Shown piece after piece: positions 24,600-36,989 of a stretch of DNA of 64,000 nucleotides. How positions within the stretch are numbered: the stretch's first letter is position 1; each line of letters starts with the position of its first letter. The stretch comes from Berberis thunbergii (lineage: Eukaryota > Streptophyta > Magnoliopsida > Ranunculales > Berberidaceae): the NCBI GenBank assembly GCA_003290165.1, contig QNQO01002062.1, forward strand, positions 98,616-162,615, in the 5' to 3' direction. Under the pieces are notes generated by a model. It worked only from the letters and a program-made list of their open reading frames with translations. It was not told the origin of the DNA and ran no database searches. The position numbers and the translations under genes were made by a program.

Positions 24600-26748
24600 T
24601 GGAAACACTTTAATGGAGTTTATCTAAGAAGGAAGTTTTATTCATCCTCATAAATAAATAAATAAAATTCTATTGGTTCAATTTTCTCCTCTTATTGTTA
24701 TTTTACCTCTATTTTGATGACCAGATTAGTAGTTTGATTAATATTTAGTGTTATTTATCTTTAGCACCTGCCTTTTTATGTGGAAAGTGGCGTGGGGTCC
24801 TTAAATATTTTTTATCAGTTTAGTATTACCTGCCCAAAAATGGTTGAATTAATTAAACATCCCTTCTAATTTGGTAATTAGAGATGTTATTTGGTTGACA
24901 AATGCCCTCATGCACTCATGTTGACTATTTTTTTTAGACAGCTTTAATTTTTTGGTTTTTAATTGTCTACTGGATGTTTTGAAATCTGATCCATAAGTCA
25001 GAAGAGAAGGGTTTATTATGGTTTTCAATTAGAATACATCTACATCCACATCTGGGTCGTCGCGGTATTCATTCAAGCACAATAAAAAGACAAGGTCTCC
25101 TTAGCTATCGTAATGGAAAACTTGAGAGTTTTGAAATCCCAATCAAAATTGAGTGAGGCTAGGGAATTAGGTTTTGCAATCAGAATGATGTGATATCATG
25201 AAATGAGTTTTTTACAACTTTGAGATACACATAAATACTTTGATGATTTCATCATTCTTTTAAGATCACGTCACGTTATCTAATTAGAACTTGATTTCAA
25301 AAACATGATTTTCTAACATTTTTGAACAAAATTTACAGGTTGGCGTGCACTAAATAAGGTTGTGAAAGTCAGTTTCGCAGTCCAACTGTGGAAGACTGCC
25401 TATGTTTTAAACCTATCTTTACACAAAATCGCACTCTAAATCTAATAATATTATTTTTTTTATGATTATTCTTGACTTTGACCACACAAGGTTGACGTGC
25501 TCTAAATAAGGTTGTGCAAAGCAAATCATGTTTAGCAGTCCTACTGTGGAAGACGCCTATGTTTTAAGCTTATCGTCACAAAATACTGTGGAAGACGCCT
25601 ATGTTTTAAGCTTATCGTCACAAAATTAGCACTCTAAATCTATTTATTATTATTATTATTATTATCGCGTTCTTGACTGAAGGACAGGGGCTTTCTTTGT
25701 GTGATTGTACGGTTTCTAATTAATATATTGTGCTTATTATAAAAAAAAATTGGTAAAAAGTTTGGCAATACAATATTACAATCAAAGGGAAGCAGCTGAA
25801 GTCGACCAATTCTAAAATCGCTGATTACCTCTAACGTGACCAGGAGGCTTTAAGATACATGGTGATATGGATTGTGAGGATATCATTCAAATTTGTCGAT
25901 TGTATTTTATTTGTAATTCATGCATGGTTGACAAATTTAGCGAGGGTGATTATAATTCAGCATGGTTTGTAATGATCTTTGATTAATTCAATCATTTTCA
26001 TGAGGAATCTCATCACTAAGATTTCTTCCTATATGGATTTCGTGTTTGTCTGGCTCTTGGGGCAGTTGCATTATTTTATCCAATAAATGTATAAAAACAT
26101 TTAATTATGAAATTAGAAAATTATATAAAAAATACTTAGCATATTTTGCATCGATGTTGAGTGTCCTGGACGATATCGTATAATATATCAAACATATCTA
26201 AAAAAGTGACCGAAAAATACCGCAGGTCAGACTTAGACTTAGACATGGATATCTTTAATCACTCGTATTCTGTCATTGGTATCACAAGTTTAGAGTTCGA
26301 AATCTGCCAAAATGTATTAAAAAGCTAAAAATATAAAGTAAATTGAAACAATATATTTTTCTGTAAAAAGAAAAGACCCCTTTATTGGGGTTAGATTAAT
26401 GTTCAATTAATTTATATTCTTCTTAATGGTTAAATCTTCATTGTGTCAAGCTAGTTTCATTCAACACAAAAGCAACACCAAGATTCCAATGCCCCTTGTA
26501 AAATTCATGAAGCAAGGTACTTATAAAGCAGTGAGAACAATAAAAAAGATGTTGACAGTTGAAACCAATAAATTCCATTTGGGGTGGTGTTAGGGTCCCT
26601 TGAAATGATCAATAACCCTACTTGTCTCTCGAATAGAAACCCTAGATAATATGCACATTTTGATCATTAGAAAGCGACAACTTAAAGACATTAAAACCAA
26701 AAAATATGAACTTGTGATCCTTGTGCATGGGTGGTGGTGTGAAGTCAC
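24600..26748. other. intergenic DNA upstream of LOX1
   Basis: No gene is recognised. A diverged tandem repeat of about 150 bp lies at 25340-25670 (aggttggcgtgc and aggttgacgtgc blocks); its second unit holds an immediate repeat of about 40 bp (tgtggaagacgcctatgttt at 25549 and 25588). Confidence 0.5.
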
Positions 26749-26751
26749 TTA

Positions 26752-27078
26752 GGGTGTGTTTGGTTGCATGGAATCCTATGTCATGAAAATTCATGAGGGA
26801 CCACTATATTTTAGGCTAAATTGATATATCACTCCACATCTACTATTTGGTTTTGTGATCAATGGTGGGAATGAAAGTCCCATGAACATGGGAATCACAT
26901 ACCTTGGGGGCCAAAGAGTGAGATTTTCATGTTCATGGGACTTCCATTCCCACCATTGATCACAAAATCAAATGATGGTCAAACGGTAAATGTGGAGTGA
27001 TATATCAATTTAGCCTAAAATGTAGTGGTCCCCTCATGGATTCCCATGGCATATGATTCCATGCAACCAAACACACCC
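26752..27078 (+). mobile_element. Tourist-like (PIF/Harbinger) miniature element, unit 1
   Basis: It is a near-perfect 327-bp palindrome from GGGTGTGTTTGGTTGCATGG to its inverse CCATGCAACCAAACACACCC. TTA precedes it (26749-26751) and follows it (27079-27081), the three-base target duplication typical of PIF/Harbinger miniature elements. It has no coding capacity. Confidence 0.88.
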
Positions 27079-27081
27079 TTA

Positions 27082-27651
27082 GAGTTGCAAGGAATCATAT
27101 GTCATGAAAATTTATGAGGGGATCCCTATATTTTAGGCTAATTTGAGGTATCACTCTACATCTACCATTGATTTTGTGTTCAATGGTGGGAATTGAAGTT
27201 TCATATTCATAGGAATTTCATTCTCACCATTGATTACAAAATCAAATGGTGGATATAAAGTGATACATCAATTAATCCTAAAATGTGGGGGTTTCCTCAT
27301 GGATTCTCATGGCATATGATTTCATGCAACATAATGATTACATGCAACCAAATACACCCTGGAATCCTATGCCATAAAATCCATGAGGGGACCCATATAA
27401 TTTGGGCTAATTTGATGTATAACTCTATATCCACCATTTGATTTTGTTATCAATTGTGGGAATGAAAGTCTCATAAATATGAAAATCACTTGCCTTGGGA
27501 GACCAAGGAATGAGATTCATGGGATTTTCATTCCCACCATTAATCACAAAATCAAATGATGGATGTGGAGTGATATATCAATTTAGCCTAAAATATAAAA
27601 GTCTTCTCATGAATTCTCACGACATAGACTTCCATACAACCAAACACATCC
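27082..27651 (+). mobile_element. Tourist-like element units 2 and 3, head to tail
   Basis: Two more diverged units follow without a spacer. Unit 2 (27082-27358) begins gagttgcaaggaatcatatg and ends aaccaaatacaccct. Unit 3 (27359-27651) begins ggaatcctatgcc and ends caaccaaacacatcc, followed by TTA. Both lack the gggtgtgtttgg left tip, as if the units share ends. Confidence 0.75.
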
Positions 27652-27851
27652 TTAATTACAAATCAGAATGAAATCATGAATAGTAGGACCATGGAATGGT
27701 AGGGAGGAATGAGAAAGGTATTTATTCCTAATATGGCTTTCCATACAATTCATTGATGATTAATTAGTACCCTGTTTGATTATTGTAATATAGAACTGGT
27801 TCCTTTTAGCGTGATATTGAAAATACCAGCATATAAGATTTTTCTTTCAGA

Positions 27852-27920
27852 AATTCTAATTGTCGAGGAAATCAGCGAGGAAAACAGCGAGGGAGGGAGG
27901 GATCGCTGGTTTCCTCGCCA
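27852..27920 (+). mobile_element. GC-rich hairpin element, copy 2 (short)
   Basis: attctaattgtcgaggaaat and a repeated cagcgagg block face ctggtttcctcg. The central part present in copy 1 is missing, leaving about 70 bp. Confidence 0.65.
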
Positions 27921-27929
27921 GTCAGCCAA

Positions 27930-28780
27930 GCTCTCTTTCTTTTGAAATGTTAATGACTTAATCCAAATCTCATCCTATAAGATCTTTTTGAAATTTTGTT
28001 TAATCACTTAGATAAATCAAAGAAAAGTATACCATTAAACAAAAGAAAAGCATATCTTGAATTAATACAATTAGGTGGCAACAAACGTATTAATGTGTAT
28101 AAGCACCGACATTAGGACAAGATTATAATATAAATACTTTCAAGTATCTAACTTACTTAAAAATTCCTTAAGTGATCAAGTACAAGTATATATGCCACAT
28201 GATGGAATCGTCATTCGTCTAAGAAAACAAGAATCGTAAAAACAGGTTTTCAAAATTCGATATATTCTTTTTGGTAATTTTCTTAGGAAAATTTTCCTTG
28301 AAATCGAAAACGTCCTCAACTTAGGATTTCAATCTCGAACAATGAACGGTTCTGTGTTTTTTTACGGCCCAAACCACGTTGGAACCCGCAATCCCAAATT
28401 TTGGAGCCCAAAAGGTTTGCATTGACCCTCCCACCTCATGCCGCTGGTAGATATGGAACTCAAGACGTGATATTATACCATCACAGCCTAAGCTAAATTG
28501 CGAAAGGTGATTACCTATTTGAAAGCCTAAGCTGGGTATCATAATTGATGAGGTTGGTGCTGAATTGGATCCACAACATGGAACCCATTGGGATCTCTTG
28601 CTAGGTTTTTGTTGAAAGCCTAAGCTGGGTATCATAATTGATGAAGTTCCTGGCAATCAAACATATTAAAAATGATACTTTGTTTCCAAGGAAACTATTG
28701 TGTATGTTATATGGCCTAAACAAAAACAGAGTTCAGTTTTTCTTGTCCAATTATTTAGTTCCCATGATGTCTTCTTAACA
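27930..28780. other. intergenic DNA before the LOX duplicates
   Basis: No gene is seen. A stretch of about 34 bp containing gaaagcctaagctgggtatc occurs twice in direct orientation (about 28522 and 28615). Confidence 0.45.
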
Positions 28781-28781
28781 A

Positions 28782-30839
28782 ATCCTGAAACAGAATCAAG
28801 ATTGCTCTTCCTGAGCCTAGAGATGTATGTTCCAAGAAACGAAAGGTTTACTCATGTGAAGATGTCAGACTTTCTTGCATATGGTTTGAAATCCTTGATT
28901 CTGTTCATAGTGCCAGAGGTGAAAGATATCTTCGGTTAGCACCCCAGTGAATTTGACATATTTGAAGATGTTCTACAACTCTATGGAGAAGGGATTCCAC
29001 TACCTGCTGAACACCATAACAAATTTGCAGAATACATTCCCTTCAAGTTTCTGAAGGAACTTGTTCATTCCCATGGGTGAACAACCACTGAAACTCCCCA
29101 TGCCTCAAGTGCTTGAGAGTACACTTCCAATTTCAACTTATTTATCTTTTTTGACATCCTTTTGCAAACATTGACAATAGTCATAGAATATGACATGCCC
29201 TTCTTTTGGTGAGACTGTAGAGGATAACTCTGCTTGGATAACTGACGAAGAATTCGGACGAGAAATGATTGCTGGACTGAACCCTGTTTGCATCCGTCTT
29301 CTCAAAGTAAACAAAGACTTTACAAACTTCATGGACTTCTCACTTTTTTTTTCAACATGTAACTAGCATTCTACACTACAAGAGTTTCCCCCTGCTAGCC
29401 AGCTTGATCCGAAAGAATATGGAAACAGACCAGTTCAATCACCAAGGAACAAGTTGAGATGAATTTGGATAGACCAACAGTGGATGAGATATTAATTCGT
29501 TTTAATTGTAAAGAGGTCACTTTTGAAGTGGGCCTAACAATATGAACCTTGTGCACGCTCTTGCAGAAAACGAGCAACTCATATTAGACCATCACGATGC
29601 ATTGATGCCATACTTGAACCACATACCATACAAATACAAATAATTACGCTACAAGGACAATACTCTACCTACAAGATGAAGGGACCTTAAAGCCATTAGC
29701 AATTGAGTTGAGCTTACCCGCAAGGAGAGAAACATGGTGCAGTCTGTAAAGTGTTCACCCCAGCTAAAGACGGTATTGTTGGTTCAGTGTGGCAGCTCGC
29801 AAAAGCTTATACTACTGTGAATGATTCTGGTGTTCATCAACTAATCAGCCACTGGTAATGACAAATAATACAATAGTCACCAGCATATAGAAAAAGCTCA
29901 GTTATATGAAATGTTGCTGAAAGTAGTGGTTTTTGTTGCAGGTTGAACACACATGCGGTTCTTGAACCATTTACCATTGCAACAAACAGACAAATGAGTG
30001 TACTTCATCCAATTTACAAGCTTTTGCAACCCACTTTAGGATACCATGAACATAAATGCCCTAACCAGACAGATCCTCATCTGTGCTGGTGGTATCGTAG
30101 AGAAGACGGTCTTCCCATCCAAATGTTCAATGGAAATGTCTGCAGTAATTTACAAGAGCTGGGTTTTCACTGAACAAGGACTCCCACAGATCTCATTAAG
30201 AGGTAAGAACTATGTTATTGATCGAGGACTATCCTTTTGCTGTTGACGGTCTTAAAATCTGGCCAGTGATTGAGAAATGGGTCCAGAACCATTGCTCCTT
30301 TTACTACTCGACTGATAGAGACGTTAAAAAGACAGTGAGCTGCAGTCATGGTGGCAAGAATTATGTGATATTGGGCACGTAGACCTGAAGGACAAGTAGT
30401 GGTGGCCTAAAATGCAGACACTTGCGGACCTAACAAAAACATGCACCACCATCATATGGAGAGCATCATGTGAACCGTTGCTCCTTTTACTACTACATGC
30501 ACCACCATCATATGGAGAGCATCATGTGAACCTTGCTCCTTTTACTACTCGACTGATAGAGACGTTAAAAAGACAGTGAGCTGCAGTCATGGTGGCAAGA
30601 TTTATGTGATGTTGGGCACGTAGACCTGAAGGACAAGTAGTGGTGACCTAAAATGCAGACACTTGCGGACCTAACAAAAATCTGCACCACCATCATATGG
30701 AGAGCATCATGTGGGGTTGCTATTACGAAGTGGATCATCTCCTTATAAACCTTTATGACAACTCTTCCTTACTTAATGTGAGACTATTCAAGCCAACACT
30801 TTTCCAACAAAGGGAATTCCTAATAGTGTCTCTATATGA
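28782..30839 (+). pseudogene. lipoxygenase pseudogene, lacks exons 1-3 and much of exon 9
   Basis: Relics of LOX exons 4 to 9 lie in order: about 28782-29120, 29221-29306, 29381-29490, 29556-29854, 29942-30202, and exon 9 pieces to the stop at 30837-30839. The exon 4 acceptor is AA instead of AG. The first two iron-ligand histidines survive (ISHW then NTHA), but exon 9 loses the region with the later His and Asn. A truncated exon 9 piece, partly triplicated, is followed by the last codons GIPNSVSI. Missing N-terminus, internal deletion and splice loss mark a true pseudogene, whatever the small indels mean. Confidence 0.9.
30292..30713 (+). repeat. tandem duplication inside pseudogene exon 9
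   Basis: The 185-bp segment 30292-30476 recurs nearly unchanged at 30533-30713. Between them (30477-30532) is a third, shortened copy holding only its two ends. Near identity points to a late event. Confidence 0.88.
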
Positions 30840-32031
30840 CTTAATAGCAGCAATTGAGAACTCCTCAGATATTCGGAGAATAGGGAACGTACGCTCCATA
30901 ATATTAGCGCCTCAATAAAGTCACCCTGGTGGATAACAGTGTGTTTCAATAATCTTCCTGGTGGATCTTTGTATTCTAATTAAGGAAGTAATATAGAAGT
31001 ATACTTATAAATAAAATGGAATTTTTGCCTAGTCTACGTAGTTATCTGTTGTTTATTGGACTGAATAATCTCAATGCCCTTGTACAGATGTGAGCAAGTT
31101 AAGTACCCGAATGGAAACCATTTGAGTGTGTTGCTCATAAACTTGCCAATACCAAGGTCTTGCATGGACATGGTTTCATAGCAAATGATACAAGACAGAC
31201 CTAACAATCATACAAATCAAGCTCATCTTCCATCTTGTTTATATTGAATTCCTCAAAACTCCCAACTCATAAACAGCCAACTGGAAACCCCTTCTTTGGC
31301 TTATAAGTTCAAGAAGCCACATCTTTCTCTGGTGTTTCGCTAAGTAAAAAATTGACATAACAAACATATTGCATTTACTAAATAACTTTTTAAACCATGA
31401 CAATATGTTGGTGACATATTGTGAAGCTTCGATTCGCTAAAAAATTTCCTCATATTAATCAATAAATAAAAATCATCTTTAAAATAGTATTACACCTTTA
31501 CTAATGGCAGTTGTGAAGTACTAAAGATAGACAGAAGAGGAACTGGTGTAAGATTCAAATGCACGCAAGAACTGCACTAAGACTGGACCTTCAAAATGAA
31601 CTGTTCCTTTATTTTTGGGTTGTTTTTAACCTTGCCCCATTTTAATCGATATTGAAATTCACCTCTGAAATAAATCTAAATTTTCAAGACAAACAACCCC
31701 CAATGTTCTGTATACCAATTGTACCATAATGCCAATCGGTCTGTTTGAATTAACAAATCTATATAAACGCATTTTCATTTATAAAATGAACTGGTGATCA
31801 TGACATCCATCCGAAAATGGGTGTCATCTTAAATTTTGATTTATTTCAGGAGTGAACCTCTATTTCCTCATACAACGGGACATGTTTAGAAAACCTTATT
31901 TATCTCAAGAGAGGAAGAAAAAAAAATTTAACTATCAGAACGATTTGAATGACTATAAATACCATTCCATGTAACTTCACTCCATTAACAACTTCACATC
32001 TGAAGGGAAAAACAAACTTACAAGGAGAAAG
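30840..32031. other. flank between the two plus-strand LOX copies
   Basis: 31080-31300 resembles 36030-36240, the 3' flank of the second copy (both share catcttccatcttgtttat). At 31310-31375 a short piece resembles the PPR relic near 38470-38540 (agaagccacatctttctctgg). These shared flanks show that the duplicated unit was larger than the LOX gene. Confidence 0.5.
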
Positions 32032-35000
32032 ATGGGGAGAGAAGTTGGTGTAAAGATCAAGGGACTGTTGTGTTGTGAAGAAGAATCTTTTGGATCTCAC
32101 TGATTTTGGTGCTTCGATTCTTGATCGGTTTCATGAGTTGCTGGGTAAAGGAGTGTGTCTACAACTCATAAGTGCCTATATTGCTGACCCAGGTTTGTGT
32201 TTGTGTTTCTGTTCGAATTACGACTGTTCACACTTGTAGGGTATTTAGTTACTACAAACAGTTTTCTGTGTATTAGTGATCCTGTTAATACTTAAAACTA
32301 TTTCAGAGGTAAGGTAGAAGATATGTGAACTTCACCGATAAGTTATCCCTTTAACTCCAAACCTACTCTACATTCTTGCATGCATGACAATTCAAACTAC
32401 CCGCGAATGCATATGATGCAACTAACTCGAGTTATATAATTTAGAGAATGGAACAGAGGGAAGTTGAGCCCGCCTGCTTACGTGGAGAATTGGATGACCA
32501 CAATTACATCAATGACAGCAGCCGAAGCTGAGTTCAAGATCACATTTGATTGGGATGAAGGAAATGCTCCAGGAGCTTTCCTGATCAAGAACTTTCATCA
32601 TAATGAACTCTACCTCATTTCTCTCACACTGGAAATGTCCCGGTGCTGGTCGAGTCCATTTTGCCTGCAATTCTTGGGTTTACCCAGACGACCACTATAA
32701 TATGATCGAGTTTTCTTTGCCAACAGGTACATAGATTTTTCTACTAATACACATTATATCTGGTAATGATCCTACAAAACTCAAACTAGATAGCATTTTA
32801 TTATCTCAATCTTCAGGTTGTGCTATAACTACATTTGTCTCAGGCTCATGATCATTTTTCGGCACCCTAACCAAATGCTTAAAATAACATGGCTTCCAAC
32901 CCAACCAGTTAAAAGATTTTCTCAAGGCGGGCATTTGGTCTTAAGAAGAAATGTATCATTTTCTGATCGATTTTGCTTTAATAAGATCACAATTTTTTTA
33001 TCCATTGTTGCAGAGCTACCTTCCAAACCAAACGCCAAAACCCCTACTCAAATATAGAGAAATGGAGCTTGAGAACCTTAGGGGAAATGGGAAAGGAGAA
33101 CTAAAGCATTGGGATCGTGTTTATGACTATGATGTCTATATGACTTGGGAGATCCAGACAACAAGAAGTATGATCTTGTTCGTCCCATTCTTGGAGGATT
33201 ACAGATATCCGTATCCTAGGAGGGGAAGAACGGGTAGGCCACGAACAAAGACAGGTAATAGCTCAAACTGTCACGATCCTACTTTTTATTAAGTCTCGCT
33301 GGTATACTGCTACAAACATGATCTGTAGACACGACATATAGAGGAGGAAGAAAATAAAAAGATGCAATTGATAATGATTGATATAGATATTTGATGCTAG
33401 CTATAGTGTGCATGTTATATAGCTTAACAAATACGGATCAGTTTTTCTTGTCCAAACGGAGGTGCTATCCAATTTCTTATTTCCTTGAGATCTTCTTCAC
33501 AGATCCTGAAACAGAGAAAAGATTGTTCCTCCTAAGCCTAGACATTTATGTTCCACGAGACGAAAGGTTTAATCATGTAAAGATGGCAGACTCGGCATAT
33601 GGCATGAAATCCTTGATTCAGTTATAGTCCCAGAGACGAAAGAGATCTTTGATAGCACCTTTCGAATTCGGACACATTTGAAAGATGTTCTAGAATTATA
33701 CGGAAACGGCATCAAACTACCTCCTGATCAACATAACAAACTTATAGAATAATTCCTGTTGAGCTGATCAAGGAACTTGTTCGTCAGATGGCGAACAACC
33801 ATTGAAATTCCCATGCCTCAAGTGATTGAGAGTACACTTCTAACCTTGACATGTTTTTGGAATTTTGACTGTAGTTACAGAACATGACATGTATAGCTAA
33901 AGGTGTTCTTGTTTTTGTGATACTGTAGAGGATAAGTCTGCTTGGATGACTGATGAAGAATTGACGAGAAATGCTTGCTGGAGTGAACCCTGTTGCATCA
34001 GTCGTTACAAGTAAACAGAAGCTTTAAAAACTTCATGGATTTTCACACTTTTTCTGACGATATGTAACTAACATTTTACACTACAGAAGTTTCCCCTGAG
34101 AGCAAGCTCGATCCAAAAGAATATGGAAACAAACCAGTTCAATAACCAAGGAACAACTTGAAAGAATTTGGATGGACAAACAGCAGATGAGGTTTTTTTT
34201 AATTTTTTAAATAGTGTATGACTCACTTTCTGTAGTGAGACTAACAATACGAACTACGTGTAGGTTCTAAAAAGAACAAGCTATTCATATTAGACCATCA
34301 TGATACTTGATGCCATACTTGAATCGAATAAATGGAACAACTACAAAGACTTATGCCACAAGGACAATACTATACCTACAAGAATGGAACCTTGAGGCCA
34401 TTGGCAATTGAGCTGAGCTTACCCACAACAAGGAGAGAAATACGGTGCAGTCAGTAAGGTGTTCACCCCAGCTAAAGCGGTGTTGCTAATTCATTCAGTG
34501 TGGCAGCTCGCAAAAGCTTATGCTCTTGAATGACTCTGGTGTTCATCAACTCATCAGCCACTGGTAATGATCCATTTAACATTTCTCACCTGCATATAAA
34601 CCAAATCCAAGTTACAGTAAATGTTTCTGAAAGGGTGCTTTTCTTGCAGGTTAAACACGCATGCTGTGATTGAACCATTTATCATTGCAACAAACAGACA
34701 ATTGAGTGTACTTCATCCAATTTACAAGCTTTTGCAACCTCACTTTAGGGATACCATGAATATAAATGCCCTTGCCAGACAAATCCTCATCAACGCGGGT
34801 GGCTTAGTAGAACGCACGGTCTTCCCATCAAAGTATGCCATGGAAATGTCTGCCATTGTTTACAAAAACTGGTTTTCACCGAACAAGGACTCCAACGGAT
34901 CTATAAAGAGGTAAGAAAGATTTTATTGATGTCAAATATATTTATTAATTTAGAAAATGAACTCTAATAATTATATACTTGCATAATATATCTGAAAGCA

Positions 35001-35828
35001 GTGGAATCGATTCTGAACCTAGAATGGTAGGGAACTTGACCATCGACAACCTAACTGTTTTATTTATTCAGAGGAATAGCAGTTGCAGACAAAAGCCAGC
35101 CTCATGGTCTGCGCTACTGATCGAGGACTATCCTTATGCTGTTGATGGGCTTGAAATTTGGTCAGCAATTGAGACATGGGTTCAGGACTATTGCTCTTTC
35201 TACTATTCCACTGACAGAGATGTTCAGAAAACACTGAGATCCAGTTATGGTGGCAAGAATACGCGATGTCGGACATGGAGACCTGAAGGACGAGAAGTGG
35301 TGGCCTAAAATGCAGACCCTTGCTGACTTGACACAAACATGCACCACCATGATATGGGTGGCCTCAGCCCTCCATGCAGCTGTAAATTTTGGACAGTACC
35401 CCTATGCGGTTATTTCTAACCGTCCAACTATAAGTAGACGCTTCATGCCCGAGCTGGCACTCAGAATACAAGGAGCTCAATGAAAACTTTCCAAAAGCTT
35501 CATGAGAAACAATCACACCAGGTATGGCACTCGTTGGTGTGTCCTTAATAGAGATCTTATCCAGGCATACTTCTGATGAGGTCTATCTTGGTCAGAGAGA
35601 CACTCTGATTGGACTTCTGATGCAGAACCACTGGAAGCATTTAAGCGGTTTGGAGAAATTGGTAGAGATTGAAAATAAAATCATGGAGATGAATAGGAGC
35701 GATCGATGGAAGAATAGAATGGGCCTGTCATGGTGCTTATACATTGCTTTCCCCGAACCCACCAAAGATTGAAACAAGCCTGTTACAGGACTTACAGCAA
35801 GGGAATTCCTAATAGTGTCTCTATATGA
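32032..35828 (+). pseudogene. lipoxygenase copy, complete in layout, many small indels
   Basis: All nine exons of a type-1 LOX are present: 32032-32193, 32445-32726, 33014-33254, 33503-33832, 33929-34010, 34087-34191, 34264-34563, 34650-34910 and 35072-35828. Most borders are GT-AG. All five iron ligands can be read (SHW, NTHA, ALHAAVN and the final Ile of GIPNSVSI). The frame breaks many times per kilobase, mainly by single missing bases in runs, for example CC to C twice near 35450 and TT losses near 35490. Few clear substitution stops are seen. I list it as a pseudogene because no frame survives as written, but a working second LOX hidden by sequence errors is a real alternative. Confidence 0.8.
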
Positions 35829-36980
35829 GAACTCAGGTGTTGGCAGATTGGAGAACTTTACTTATAATAATGTGTTTCAATAAAGTCTTCCTGGTGGCAT
35901 CTTTCTTTGTATTCGATTGGAAAAATAAATAAAAAGAATACTTGAAACAAAATGGAGTAGTGAATTCTAGATACCAAGCTCAATCAAGTGATGATATTTT
36001 TTCCCAGTCTGGGAGTGAAATTGTCCCAAAGCACTCTATAGAGAGCAGGGGGGAGTTAAGTACCCAAACAAAACCAACTTGGCGTTGGATCACTCATACT
36101 GGGTTTCCATGGTTTCTAAACAATGACGCTTGTCAAGACAGATTGAGCATCACACAAATCAGCTCATCTTCCATCTTGTTTATTTTCCTCGAACCCCCAA
36201 CTCGAACAGCAGCTGACTGAACCCATCTTTGACATGAGAACTAGGTTCAAAATTCCTTACTCCACAACATAGATCTAACATCCTCATCTCTTGTACTACT
36301 GGAAACCTCAAAGACGATTTGACCGACTTTAAACTAAACATAACTCCCTCATACCTTTCATTCTACATCAGGGGTCCAATTGGCAACTTGAGATTGGCAG
36401 AGTGGATTTTTTGGGGATGTCATAACTGATATAGGAATAAACAAAATTTAAGAAAAAAAAAACATCGAAGTAAATGTAACAATAAACCCAACCAAAATCT
36501 TATAAGATCGTACATACGGATCTGATCAGATCATCTGCAACACCACTGGCCAAGTCATGTTGATAAAGAAGAAACCAGATGAATATAATTCATAACAACA
36601 TCTTTGAATCTTAACTAGATGAGAACTGAAAGCAACAGCCAAAATCATATACATTCCCAGGAATAATTAGGAAAACATGTATTCTTTATTTGAAATAAAA
36701 TAAATATAGATTCAACCACATTTTTGCAGTTACAATTTGAGACTTTGAATTTTAACTTGGTCAATTTTCACCTACCTTCTAGGTTTAGGAGAACACAATG
36801 AAACCAAATATGAAGCCTTGGCACCACAGCTTGTGTTCTCAAGATCTTATTTGAGATCTTGGTTCTTATCTTCATAACTTATCAACCTGTCTAGAACTTC
36901 AGATCTCCTCTACTTCATTAGTTATCAAATAAACATACCCCAGATTTCCAAGTTGTGAATTTCAGTAAATTAGTATCTGT
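35829..36980. other. intergenic DNA after the LOX copies
   Basis: Except for the flank shared with 31080-31300, nothing is recognised. A 92-codon open frame at 35942-36220 overlaps that repeat and is not convincing. Confidence 0.45.
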
Positions 36981-36989
36981 TTGGTCACA

